Assembly: GCA_000697335.1 (NCBI GenBank)
Contig: JNEM01006731.1
Coordinates: 1 to 34,802, forward strand
Direction: 5' to 3'
From: Conidiobolus incongruus B7586
Lineage: Eukaryota; Entomophthoromycota; Entomophthoromycetes; Entomophthorales; Conidiobolaceae
Length of the DNA: 34,802 bases
This document shows positions 1 to 12,255 of the stretch, piece after piece (position 1 is the first letter of the stretch; every line of letters starts with the position of its first letter). The translations under genes were made by a program, and so were the position numbers. The notes under the pieces were generated by a model that had not been told where the DNA came from, did no database searches, and worked only from the letters and a program-made list of their open reading frames with translations.

Positions 1-1108
1 ATAATATAAATTTAAATAATATTCTTTTCAATTTTAAAATAGAAAGTCTAATAATAAATGGTAATTCTAAATAAAATATTGTTATTTTAAATTGTTTATA
101 AATCTTAAATAATTTTAGAGGGTTTATAGTTAAATATGAATAAAATTAAAATAAAAGACTTTTGATGATCATTATCTAATTTAAACATAATTTAAATTTA
201 ACCTGAAATTTTAAATTAAAAATATTTTAAAGTTAACAATATATATGAAAAATCTGAAATTAAAAAAATTCTAAAATATATTTATTATTTATAGATATCA
301 GATAGAAGTAAATTTATATTAATTTGAGATTTTTATTTTATTTTTTAAAAAATATATATCAGATATATAAATATATATGTAAAGACTTTTTATCATATAA
401 AATTATAATAAATAAACATTAAATTTTTTTTAATAAAATTCCATAAATTAAATATATTATATTCTTTTATATTACAAATTTTCTAAAAATATTTACATAT
501 GGATTAATTAATTAATTTAATAAATTATAAATATATTAATTCTTATTAGATAATCTAACACACCGTTGATAATTTATATAATTGATATTCAATCATATTT
601 AAAGTAAACTTAGTATGTATTGATATATTTGAAATAAAATTATATTTTATATTTATATTAGTAATACAAATTATATTAGGATAAATAATTTTAAATTATT
701 ATTAATAATATAACGTTAACGTAAATCACAATATGGAATAGTTGTTGCAGATCATACCATAAACTGGATATTCTATAATTAGTTTATTAAATATATATTA
801 AATATAAAAATAGATAGAAAAATTTGAAAATTGAATTAAGCAATAAACACAAAATATTATTAAATCAATGTTAGTTAATGTATTGGCAATCAAACTATCA
901 ACTAAATCAATATTTTAAAATCAAAATCAAATGTCAAGTTTGAACAAGACAATAAAAACATCATATTTGAAATTACAAATTAATTTAATCTGACATATTC
1001 AATAAATCCTAGTATATAGTAATGCATCTAATGGATTGATGTAGTAGTATGTAACAAGAGATATTTTATCATTAATTAAACTATTTATCAATTAATAATA
1101 TAATCAAT
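1..1108. other. A+T-rich gene-free DNA
   Basis: No convincing coding region on either strand. The sequence is extremely A+T-rich with frequent stops in all frames, and I see no tRNA-like boxes. It lies downstream of the possible mini-gene at 1109-1240 on the minus strand. Confidence 0.6.
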
Positions 1109-1240
1109 TTATTTAATATCATCGATAGAGCTGGTTAAGCATATTTTAGAATAATATTGTTGTAAAACTCACTTGTTTACAGTTCCATAGGTTTCAGGAT
1201 GGTGAAGATTTGTATTTGAGCTATTATTGTTGGAAGTCAT
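1109..1240 (-). pseudogene. possible two-exon mini-gene or relic of a gene 5' end
   Basis: On the minus strand an ATG at 1240 opens 22 codons (MTSNNNSSNTNLHHPETYGTVN). They run to a strong donor-like GTGAGT at 1172, and a candidate acceptor CAG lies at 1131-1133. Splicing would remove 42 nt and give a peptide of about 29 residues ending at 1109. A TATAAATA lies about 100 bp upstream (1341-1350). The stretch 1130-1330 is clearly less A+T-rich than its surroundings. I do not recognise the peptide. It could be a decayed gene start, a very small gene, or chance. TATA, ATG and donor occur in the right order, which is why it is listed, with low confidence. Confidence 0.22.
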
Positions 1241-2892
1241 TCTTCTGATCAAAGAGAGCTTTGTTAGATTCAATTTAAAAAGGGTTCTCAAAACAAGTAT
1301 CAAAACTAGGAGCATCCTTTATTATCATTCAATAAAATAGGTATTTATACTATGGAAAATGCAACTAAAATAATAGTTGCATCTATCAAAGCATCATCTA
1401 TTAACAAGAACATGCCTTATTATATGACACTCATATACAACAAATATAAAACTATCAAAATTTATATTTTTTATTATTAATTAAAATTACATATTTTTCT
1501 CTAATAATTGATGATATATCAATTCATAAAAATTTATTAATTATAAAAATAACAAATATTAATTCCCCAATTAAGAAATTGAATATTTAAAATAATTTAA
1601 CTATGAAAATTATATATTATTTTTTAAGGATAAAAAATTGAATAATGTTAAAAAATATTTTGAAAAAAAAAATTATATATTGAAAATGCGAATCTATTAT
1701 GAATATGATTTAATATTGCGTAAATAATAATAAATAATGATTCAGTTATTATTTTGAAACCTAAAGTTGTTAATGTTATATACATATATTATTATAATAT
1801 AAGTTATTCGCAATATCATTAGCATAGTAAAAATATTTATGTATAATTAAATTTTATAATATCAAAATTATTACTGCCATTTCAAATAACATCTTATGAA
1901 ACTCCAATTGAACTTGTAATGGATAGGATTTTTAATTATCTATAATCATTTTTCATTAATATGGGCGAAAGCTGAATGCATACAGCCAAAGAGATTGGCT
2001 CTGTAATTAAATGAATTATATAATTTCACCTATTATTTAATAGAAATAAATATATATGACTATATTAATATATTCTAGTCAATTTATACTTTATTAATTT
2101 AATCAATTGATATTATTCTTATAAATTTGTAAAATTAGATTACAATTGAGATAAAACGAGTAAAAAATAACTTTTAAATATGTTTCATAATTATTAATAT
2201 ACACATTTCTATATTAACATAGAAATTTTATTTTAAATAGTATACTGTTTAATATATCACTTTTCTATTATTCTTTTTGAAAAAATATTAATCAAACACA
2301 TTCGTATAACTGCTTCTCGAATTTTATAAGTTATATTTATTATATTTGCTAGATTAGCAAATGAAAACAAAATATGAGAAGTTTTTTGATAAAAATAATT
2401 GATTTAAGATTCTTGAACTGACCTTATCAGTCATAAATTAATCTAATGGATTTTTCATTTTACCAAATATTAGTGCGGTTTCTACCTCCTTTTAATTAAA
2501 AAGTATATAAAAACTTGATAAGTATACCATATATTTAGTCTCAAAAAGAAAGACTGAATTTTACGATGAATAAATTTGGTCTGTCAAAATAATAGGCTAA
2601 GTATCGAATATGCTTATAATAAAAGCAATATAAATTCAATCTAATGTATAGTTATTAAAATTTATTATTATATATTAATTATAAATAAATCTTGTAATTA
2701 AATGATTATTTCTTAATTTGTTACACAATTAATTAACCTTCACTCAATTAGTCAATTATCAATTTTTTTTCTACTTAAAAATAAAAATTTAAGGTTTATT
2801 CAAAAAATTTTAATTATTAATAAAAAAAAATTAAAAATTATATCTTACAGAAAAAAAAATAAAACGAAATATCAAAATAAAATTTTTTGATT

Positions 2893-2894
2893 AT

Positions 2895-2935
<41 letters not shown>
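2893..2935. repeat. compound microsatellite (AC)n(AT)n
   Basis: About nine AC units run directly into about twelve AT units. It lies in gene-free DNA with no visible link to a gene. Confidence 0.95.
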
Positions 2936-3002
2936 AATTAAAATGATCAACCATAATAATTTGTAAATTTTACAAAAATTTAGGACTTAAAATAAATTGA
3001 AA

Positions 3003-3029
3003 TATTATTATTATTATTATTATTATTAT
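3003..3029. repeat. trinucleotide microsatellite (ATT)n
   Basis: About nine tandem ATT/TTA units in gene-free DNA, roughly 70 bp from the compound AC/AT repeat. Confidence 0.95.
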
Positions 3030-3916
3030 AATATTGAGTAATAAAAGAGAAATATTATAACAAGTGTAAAAAATAATAAGGATTAAATTAATAAATTATA
3101 GTATTAAAAAATTTAACTCCCTAATATTTAACTCTAACAATGATCTATTTATTAATATTAATTTAAATATTTATAAAAAGAATATAAAAAATTTCGAAAA
3201 ATCTGATAATTCCCAAATTTAGATAGGTATTAATTAGGAAGATAATATGAATTTATTATTTGATTAATTCTAATGGGCGTTTTATTAGTTTGATTGCAAT
3301 TATATATAATTACAATACCTTCTGAAGGTTGGATATTTTTTTATTTGAATTTGATATAGAAATAACAAAAGAGCTAATTCTTTATTTTTATTTGCAATAA
3401 TTTTTTTAATCTGATTCAAAATTTTATCAATGTAAAACATTATGATGAATTTAAAATTGTGATACCTGTAATATTTTTCTCATCAAATTAATCCATTTTA
3501 GTTGGTCATACTTTCCCAATTGAGTTATCCACGTTATTTTATTAAATCATGATTATAGGTTTAATGTTAGTGATAACCAAACTAATCGTTTTAATAAACA
3601 ATAACATGCTATTAGTTTTTGCTATGTTGTGTATATTGGATTGTAAAATTGACCATGGTTATTATGAAACTGGCGCAAGGTTATTTTCCTATTACATTAA
3701 AAGAAAAATTTGTTTCAAAATAGTTGATAAAATTTGCATGAATTTGATATAAGTTAATAACTCATAATTTATTCAAGATTTCAAATGAAGAGTAATACTA
3801 TAGCTTCAATTGAATTAAAATACACTTAGATGGATATTCTCAGGGATAATAATACATTATAATCAGTTGTAATTTGTCCAAAAATATTCAATGTATGATT
3901 CGTGAATATTGTAGTA

Positions 3917-6900
3917 TTAGTGGGAGGCCTCGGACCTTTTTTTCTTACGACGTGGTTGGTTTGAAGGGCTTGATGATAATGTTTCATCGGGTTTGACTCT
4001 AAGAATAATTTTACGTTTGTTAGTGCCATTGGACTTGGATGTAATTTGCTCATAATGACAAGATTGACATATATAATGACCGATGGCATCACGGTTTGGC
4101 CACCAGAACGGCGATGTATCTTGATTACATTTGGAACATAGGGTGGTAGAATGATCAAAAATGGGTTGTTTTGAGTTTTGAGTGTTGTCATCATTGAACT
4201 GGTGACTTGTTTTATCAATATTTAACAATGATTTAGTATCAGAATTTTGTGTAGATGCGAGCGTTTGTGAAGAAGGTTGAATTGAGTGGCTGTTGGTCCC
4301 ATTGAGGTAATGGCTATATGTGCTCTGGCGTAAACATTTTTTATGCAGATCCTATAAAATTGTGAGAAACTGAATCATTGAAAACTGAGGTAACCGTTTA
4401 CCTTTAAATCAAAAGTTGATAATTCAGATAACTGTTTGAATGAATCGGATTCTTGTTCAAGTTTGCAATCATTACAATATATTACAGGGTCTAGAGTGCC
4501 GTTAGAAGTGGAAGAGGGTAATCGTTTGAACCCTAAAGTATAATTATTCTCAACTGCACATGTAACATGGAATCTTGTTCCGCATCCATCACATTTGGCA
4601 GATAATGAATTATCTTTGTGGCAGATTGAACATTCCTAAACATAAAATTATCAGTAACAAGTTCATAGCAGATATAATAATAAATTTACATTTTTCCATT
4701 CATCAATTGAGATCTCACTGATTCCGTTGATTTTATATTGACCAGTAGAGCTGGTAAAATGGATGGATGTTAAAAATATCGAGCAAATGATATGAGCCCA
4801 ATTTCCAGAGACGGTAGGTTTAACAGGGAACTGAGAAGCATCATCTGAGTTGAATTTTCTACACAGAACACATATGTAATTTTGATAATAACATACATCT
4901 GCCTTGTTCATGCATTGTTGGCAATGCCAATCTCGAGATTGATCAAATTGAGCAGGCAAAAGGTAGCATGTTTTATGTACTGTGGTTTTACAAGTACGAC
5001 ACTTTACCATTTGCTCAGGAGACTGTTTCGAATGGCATACTGTACAAGATGATGGAATGCTGAATTTTAGTATGATTGATGGGTGGGATTTCGTATCTGA
5101 TTTAGAATCTGATTTTAGTTCTTGAGGGTGCTGATTGTCATCAATAGTTGATTGCATACTGGGACTTGGTATTGAATTGGTAGGTAGAATGTTAGGAGAA
5201 GGTAATGCTTGATCCAGACTCTTGAGTGCTTTAGATAGAATATTATTAAATGCACAGCAACCCAACGGAGGTAAGGATATATTTTCTGATAAAAGATTTG
5301 GATCAAATCTGGACTTAATGAGGCTTTCTTTAAGTTTTTTCGATCGCTCCGAAGAGGAAAGTCGCTTCATCAGTGATTTATCCTTAGAATCTTTAGTTGA
5401 TAATGTGCTACTGTGATCATTAGATTTTTTCTTAACGATGGTTGAAGGTTTAACAGCGTTTTCTTTGTTGAGTCTAATAATCTCTTCAGTTATCTTAGGT
5501 AATTGAAAATATTTGGTCCAATGAGTATAACATTTGGAACAAAGATCACCAGAGATTTTCAAGTCATCCATGATATCGGGATGCAATTGATAAGTTAATT
5601 TTTCAAGTTTAGATTGACAATGTGCGCATGTATTGTTTGCTCGAGCACTTGATCTAGTTTTAACTAATCTAGCAACATCACGACCTTCTTCGACATATAA
5701 TGGTTCAAGTCCATGGGTAATCGTTTTAGCCATAGTGCGCAATTTAGCTCTATAAGAACTTAAAATAATTAATAATATGTATTGTATATATAGTAGTGTA
5801 CTTACGTCGACTTGATTTTGTTACCAACAGTTTTGGAAGCCCATTTGTAGAAATACTCTACAATTTGAGCTAGTGGACGATTAGGCAACTAAAAGGAGGG
5901 TTAATTCATTAGATAGATTAAAATATTAGAGCTGATATACCATTTTAGCGATGCTCTCAATATCTTCTGCGTATTTACACAGTGCCTTTTCAAAGGTAGC
6001 TTGTTCTTCATCCGTAAAAGGTAAATAGTTTTGAAGATCTACAATGCTCATGCCTTTCAATTTATCGATAATTTGCTGTGGCTCGAAATCTTCATCATCC
6101 ATCATTTTGACCGCTTTGTTTAGTAGTGCGTTGGAATGTACTGGAAGGGAAAATCCATCAGGATCCTTACGGATCATTTCCATTGTTTTTTGAACTAATA
6201 AATATAAGTATTAATATTAATTCATTTTTCAATAATTGTCTTTTTACTTTTGAGATCATGCTCTTTAGATTTGACCTGGAAGATGGGATCGGAAGAATGC
6301 AATGGAATATATTTCATTTTCTTGTTTTTTCGTTTGGTATATTGATTTTGATGCTTAGATGGCTGGTCTTGAGGGGTTGAAGCGGATAGCATCTCGGGAA
6401 TGATAGCTTGGTATTTAGGACCAACTCGATTACCAGCTCTTGGATAGATTGAGTCGTGAGGATCTAAATTGTGTTAAACGATGTTGTGGCAATAATATTC
6501 ATATATTTACCATTTAAGTCATCGAAATAAGAATATTTGCCAAAGTATCTGAAGATCCATCCATCGCTGGATCGAAGAGGTGGATTAGTATATACCGAAT
6601 TATCATTGTCTAATTGATAAAAAATCAATCATTTTGATCCAATTGAACCTTTTATAAATTTAATGTTACCTTTGCTGATTGGTTGCTTGTTAGTATTTGG
6701 ATAGGGATGGAGATTTGATTTCTCCTTTTGAGCTGTGTCATTTTGTTTTTCAGACAACTTATCTGAATGATCGCTCTTAGTAGATTTCCGATCATCTAAA
6801 CCATTTTGCTCTTTAAGTTTATCAAGTTTTCCTCTATTATTCTCAACACAAGTCGAGCATTCGAAAATATAACCCTTTCTTGGCTTGTTTTTAATAGGCG

Positions 6901-7966
6901 TAGCCATACATTTTCTATGAAATAATTTATTGCAACTAGAACATTCTATCCCTTCATGTCTAATAATAAACATAAATTAATTATAGTGAAAATAGAATAT
7001 TAGAAAAATTCTTACTCTGAGCACCATTCATTACAAAATGGACATTCTTGATATTCTTTCAAATATTCTTTCATTTGATTAGGCTCAGTTGCGATAAAAT
7101 GATACTTGTCTCGCAGTATTGATGCATATTGCTCTGGCATATTAGTAATATTATCCGTTGGTAATAATTTAAAGCTGATTAGAGAGAATCTATCGAATAA
7201 TTCATCAAAGTAAAAATGATCATCCAATTCAACATATTTGGATAAATCTTTGATATAGTTGGGATGGATAACAGTGCATTTTCCTTGAATTGCTCTGACG
7301 GAGAATTTTTCACAATGTATAATGGCATATAATTTCCTGGGCTCTTCTTTTTCGGATGGTAAAATCTGAATAAGATCTTTTTGTCTATAGTAAATGGCGA
7401 CTTTAACGTGCATCCCTTGGTTATCTTTTATAAATGTCATTATCCTTCCTATTAGGTGTGGGGCATTGGGATCTGATTGGGCCAAGTACACATGATCTGA
7501 AAAGAGTAAATAATTAATATGGTGATTGAATGGAAATGATTTGGTTTAAAATTTGATCCAAATTGTTAATAAAACGAATTATTAAAAAATGATTAATAAA
7601 CACAACTAGATGCCAATGTACAAATACAACATCATGAAAAAAAAATAAATTACCATTAATGCCAACGTTAAGACCGCCCGGAAGTACATGACTCGTTTTA
7701 GGAGCAGGATTCGTTTTCGGTTTATGGTTGTTGCTATTTCCACCGTTTTTGTCTGACTTAGTAACAATTTTATTATTAGTAGTATTTTCCGTTATTGAGG
7801 GCTTGACCACTTTTTTTGACTTTGTATTATGTTCTGAAGTTGTATTTGATGCTGGTTGTGAAGGTGATATGGATTCTGAGTTTAATTTTGGTGGAACGTT
7901 ATCATTAGATAGGATTGGAGTGGCGGGGCTACTTGTTTGTAGCCGAGCGGAAGTTCTTTTGGTCAT
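3917..7966 (-). CDS. SNT2: Snt2-type chromatin reader: BAH, PHD, ELM2, SANT, PHD, extended PHD and C-terminal GATA-like finger
   Basis: Nuclear scaffold/reader; Snt2 proteins bind modified histone H3 and recruit an Rpd3-type deacetylase (family knowledge). Ten exons, all joined in frame, 1154 aa: 7654-7966, 7016-7496, 6670-6959, 6511-6609, 6248-6463, 5941-6194, 5806-5888, 4690-5749, 4402-4635, 3917-4351. BAH starts at ~105 (DHVYLAQSDP) and ends ~230. The first PHD (256-310) is split by an intron. ELM2 (362-510) carries RVGPKYQAIIPEML. SANT is ~522-567 (LPFTDEEQATFEKAL, PNRPLAQIVEYFYKW). A CxxC pair lies at 620-623 with a second CxxC about 25 residues on. PHD is ~814-858 and extended PHD ~872-1010. 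CSKC/CQSC at 1082-1108 resembles a GATA finger. The tail is basic (RRKKKRSEASH). Start: first ATG of the N-terminal open frame. A leader intron upstream is likely. Intron 1 (157 nt) is the only coding intron over 60 nt. Confidence 0.9.
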
Positions 7967-7987
7967 ATTGTGATCAGAAATAAAATT

Positions 7988-8747
7988 CTAAAAAGTGCAA
8001 AAATGTATTAGTTTACTGTTTTCAGTTAATAATATATGTTAAAAAATTGATTATAATGTCAAAATAGAGGATAATTGAATGAATAATCGTAAAAAATTGA
8101 AAGCGAATAAAGTTTGAAGATGAGCAGATGAGCGAAGATTTGAAGTGAGTAAAATAACTGGAAAATGATATATTTATAAAGAAAATTGTTCATATAATTG
8201 ATGTTTTAAAATTAAAAATAGATGTATATTAATAAATATACGAAAAATGAGCATTTAATTTTGAGGTATAAAAGCTTAGATATTGGAGACATTTTTGGAA
8301 GTAGACAGGTAGAAAGCTACCAAGGGATAGCATTCATTTTAAAAAGAGGGCATTATTAATTAGTTTTGCTTAATGAGCAACTTTGATGAATAAAAATTGG
8401 TAAGATATTCGAGAAAGAGTATATTTAGAAAATTTTTTTGAAGTGAAATAAGTTGATATATATGAGCGGAAAAGTGATTAGAAATATGTCAAACATGATA
8501 AAATAATATTGTAGAGTGTAAAAAAGCACTTTAAAGTAAAAAAGAGATAAAATAAAAAATAGTTGTGCTCATTTGAAAAACAGATTAAGTATTTTGAGAA
8601 AACGTATTTTGTGAGCAAACGTAGTGATATAATATGAAAAAAGATGGTCAATTGATGGTAATGATGGAGCATTAAGCAAATAAGAGTAATAATGGTTTAA
8701 TGGTGCTGAAGTATAAGGACATATCAAGATAAGAATGATGGACTTAC
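7988..8747 (-). other. probable 5'-UTR (leader) intron of SNT2
   Basis: On the minus strand a strong donor (AAAG|GTAAGT, intron starting at 8747) pairs with an acceptor TTTTTAG ending at 7988. The motif ACTAATA lies about 20 nt before the acceptor, a near-consensus branch site. The exon before it would be leader sequence (about 8748-8815), and the acceptor lies 22 bases before the SNT2 ATG. The tract is strongly pyrimidine-biased on the SNT2 sense strand, as expected of transcribed leader DNA, and unlike the symmetric A+T-rich DNA beyond 8815. At 760 nt it would be far longer than other introns here. This is inferred from splice signals only. Confidence 0.5.
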
Positions 8748-8815
8748 CTTTCAATGTGAGATGAACGAGAGAAAAGGACAAGAACAAAAATTAAAAAGAA
8801 AAATTTAGAAATTGT

Positions 8816-9584
8816 AATCGATGAAATTCAATTTAATTATTTGAGGAGATTAAAATTGTAAGAAATGTGTATTGCCTTATATTCATATTTTTCCAAATTG
8901 ATGGATCTATTTTTTTCTCATTAAGTATATATTATTATTAACATACCAAGATATCGTTGTTAAAGATTCATTTACAATATTTATAGAAGTAACTAAGTTG
9001 ATTTGCTTCATCACTATATGACTATATAATATTCTACTTATATGCTTGCTTAAGGTTGAGAATACCTTTGTTATGGATAGCTTCTCAATGCAATAGCGCT
9101 TATTTATTCTTCATTGATGAACCAACAAAATTGCAATTTACAAGATTCAATTTCCTAATTGAGAAGATGGGTGTGTTGTGGTATCATTTTTTATTGGTCC
9201 AACCTTAAAAGGTCTTACCAATATTCTCCCTTATTCATAAATTTTAAAACAAAATAATTTTAACTTTTTGATCAAACTTTTGTCATCAATATAGTCATTT
9301 CCATATCATCTTTTTATACCTAATTATTATCTATATAATTGATTGGCCATTAATATGAGTTTAAAAGCATATATTGTTCATCATATGTATTATATAGAAA
9401 ACTTCCGTTATATATTCAAAATATACAAAATAATAGCTTATACTGTTTTCTTTGATATTAAATTTCTATACAAAACAATGATTAAATATTCTTTGTATTT
9501 TATTAAGTTTAAGGACAACATCCTTATAATTTCAACAAGCAATAAATAAGAGTTCAGTTCTTTTGATTCTTGTTACAGACAATG

Positions 9585-9622
<38 letters not shown>

Positions 9623-11690
9623 CTACTCAACAATTCTATTACTTATCCACTTCAACCACCAATATTTGTTTTTTTAACCAATTTATAAAAAAGAATAAAT
9701 ATGTATAATTGACATCTGAGTATTGAAATAGTATCGAATATTAATGCAATATATAGAGAGTCAAATATTTGATATATTTAAGCAATAATATTTTTGATAA
9801 TATCATTTATTGATTATAATGAAAAGTTAAAATATCAAAATAATTATTATTAAAATTATAATAGGGTTGCTCAGCATATAAGTTGAGATATTGCTAAAAA
9901 GTTCATTCAGTTTATTATAATCGTATTACTCCAGGTTGAGATGATTAAAGCTAGATAGAACAAGGATTCCATAAGACAATCAATGTATCTCTGCTTTATT
10001 ACGTAATCAAGTATTGATATATCAAGTTTGCTATGTTTTTGTTTTGTTAAAGATTGAAACCAACAATCCATTAATTTTAAGACAATAACAGTATATTCAA
10101 AGTATTTTAATAACAAGAAATCGAATATTTGAGTGATTAATCATTGTATTAAGTATGTAAAATTAATTTGAGAATATTATATTATGAGAAGATAACTGAG
10201 TTAGTAGAAAGTGCACTTTAATAATTGATGAAAATAGTGTAAAACCAATAATGAAATTATAGTAAATATTGCACTTTTGTAAAAATATTAATATCGTATT
10301 TCTAATCTAGCGGTCAATTCAAAGTAATCAGTATTCAAACTCAGATTTGAGTTTAAATATATTGATTATTAAGGAGGTAGCGATCATAGTAATATTAGTA
10401 CATAATTTGGAATAGAACTTTATTAAAAGATATCAAATAGTGATCTTGGGGAGTAAGTCATTATCCAATAATATTTACTCATACTAGAAATTTTGCAATT
10501 GTGGGTATCACATTGAAGCGAATTTTTATTTGGATTTTTTTTTTAAAATCTCATTATTTTATCTTGCTCAATAAAATTAGATAAATCATATCTTTTAAAG
10601 AACTTTTGTTCTTGATAAATGTTGTATTTTATATTAACTCTTTAAATTCTATATTGCCATTTGTGTTAAATGATTCAAACAAGGATGGAGTTAATTATAA
10701 TAACGTCAGGTGTTATCGGATTAATGATTTTTAAAAGTATTTGATCCGAAAAAGTCTTAGAAAATATGATATTTTACAAGCTGTTATTGATATTATTCTA
10801 TTAATCTAATTCATTGGATTATTAATTATGAATAAGAAATAGATATAAGATATAATGTATATATTTTTCTAAAAGAATACTGAACTCTCGTATTTGCTAC
10901 AATTATTAATCAAAAATATTAAGGTCAATTGAAATTGTAATGTAAATGGCTGAGATTAATTATTAGATAATTATGTTGATATTTATTCTTATGTCTCTAT
11001 TTCATTTATGATCAATTAATATTATCGTATTCATATTGATAAAATATGATAGACTTTTAGAACTAAAAATATTTGTTATTGATCTTAGTTTTTAGAATCA
11101 AATTAATTTTAAATAATTGATTACAATCCATAATTAAAGCTAGTTCATTAACTTTATTTCCAAAAATAGCAACTCAAAGATCATATATAAATCGATAAAT
11201 CTTCATTATTAATAATAAAACTGAATATATACCATCATTATTAATTTTAATAGTTTATGCCCATAATCATATTTTTTTTCAATTATAATATACAAAAATA
11301 ATTGTTTTGAATCCAAAAAAAAATTCAAAAATTAAGAAATTATGACATCATTTATTTGATTATATTTGATAGTTGCTTTAGAATTTGAAATTTCTCAATT
11401 TTCAATAATAACATTATAATGATGGTCCAGAACATATAATTTTAAGTCTATTGGTAAATATTTGTTTTTCATTATTAAAATAAGTTAAAAAGCTAATTAT
11501 TATTTTTATTAATCTGATAAAGAGACCTATTTTTTTAAATATATATATTAAAATATCCTTAGAATTTAAAATAATATAAAATATATGGTCAAAGAGGGTT
11601 AAAATTTCAATCAATATTTATAAAAATATCGAGATAGTTCAAATTTTAAAAATTTTTTGTGATTATTAATTTATTCAAATTTGACTGAAA
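8816..11690. other. gene-poor A+T-rich intergenic region
   Basis: No supported gene. A less A+T-rich patch at about 8930-9240 includes an imperfect palindrome near 9195-9225 (TTGGTCCAACCTT against TTGGTAAGACCTT) of unknown origin. An AT microsatellite follows. Short frames at 9343-9549 (plus) and 9907-10116 (minus) look like chance. Confidence 0.55.
9588..9620. repeat. dinucleotide microsatellite (AT)n
   Basis: About sixteen uninterrupted AT units in gene-free DNA. Confidence 0.95.
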
Positions 11691-11769
11691 GTTAATGCAC
11701 TTAGAGATTGATAAAAGCGAGCCACATTTGTATAAATATATAAATCTATAATGTTTTGTTTGCTTTAAG

Positions 11770-11789
11770 GACTTGATGCTCATCAAGTC
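11770..11789. repeat. perfect inverted repeat, 9-bp arms, 2-nt loop
   Basis: GACTTGATG (11770-11778) and CATCAAGTC (11781-11789) are exact reverse complements with only CT between. It lies in a less A+T-rich stretch about 170 bp before the integrase-like fossil and may belong to the same old element. Confidence 0.85.
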
Positions 11790-11930
11790 TGAGCTATGCA
11801 TCAAATATCAAAAAATTAATATAATTAAATAGTATGGGATAATTATTATATGTTGACCTATTTATAAATAGCTATAAATAGATCAAATTATTTATAATAT
11901 AGCGACTTTTTAAATTTGATTGAGTGTATA

Positions 11931-11953
11931 GTTCTACCGATTGCTAGTAGAAC
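11931..11953. repeat. inverted repeat, 7-bp arms, 9-nt loop
   Basis: GTTCTAC (11931-11937) and GTAGAAC (11947-11953) are exact reverse complements. The pair sits immediately before the integrase-like fossil. Confidence 0.7.
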
Positions 11954-11954
11954 G

Positions 11955-12255
11955 TTGATAATATGGAAGGAAGTGACTTGCTCGCGATTTGTTTGGTAGT
12001 TTGGTTAACGTGATTTATTGTGGTCTGTTAAGGGTTTAATGGGTTTCTCAGTAGACCAGAGGTGATAATGATAATGTACTCCGATAATGGTTCTTTTACA
12101 AACCATTCGTCGGCCGTGATTAATTCAAATAAGTGTTTTAGATCTTCAGAAAAATGAGAACTTGAAGTGGTGTGACGCGTATTCCGGGGTTACTACAACT
12201 CCATAAGGTAATAGATTGCGAGATGAAGTTGGTTGGGCGAGTTACTATCTAAGTA
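11955..12255 (+). mobile_element. decayed retroelement integrase-like fossil
   Basis: A patch of distinctly higher G+C in very A+T-rich DNA. Read on the plus strand it contains a short stretch ending SDNG, preceded by a hydrophobic run. This resembles the strand carrying the second catalytic aspartate of retroviral-type integrases (LTR retrotransposon, perhaps BEL/Pao or Ty3-like; family uncertain). It is clearly broken, with several breaks in about 300 bp, and nothing else of the element is recognisable nearby. Loss of context suggests it is old. Short length makes chance similarity a real alternative. Confidence 0.33.

Larger units (their letters stand above)
1241..3916. other. A+T-rich intergenic region
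   Basis: No supported gene. It holds a CA/TA microsatellite and an ATT microsatellite (listed separately). A small inverted repeat near 1982-2002 (CAGCCAA...TTGGCT) has no recognisable RNA fold around it. A 67-codon plus-strand reading frame at 3549-3752 has A+T-driven composition and no recognisable features, and was not called. Confidence 0.6.

Noticed and set aside
3549-3752. 67-codon plus-strand frame
   Set aside because: Ile/Leu/Lys/Asn-rich as expected of A+T-rich DNA; no domain, promoter or splice context.
8569-8787. 72-codon minus-strand frame read straight through as a protein
   Set aside because: It crosses a strong GTAAGT donor and the rest lies in the proposed leader intron; only the first part is considered, as a possible uORF.
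9343-9549. 68-codon plus-strand frame
   Set aside because: Dominated by Ile, Lys, Tyr and Phe; looks like chance in A+T-rich DNA.
9907-10116. 69-codon minus-strand frame
   Set aside because: No family signature, composition like the surrounding non-coding DNA.
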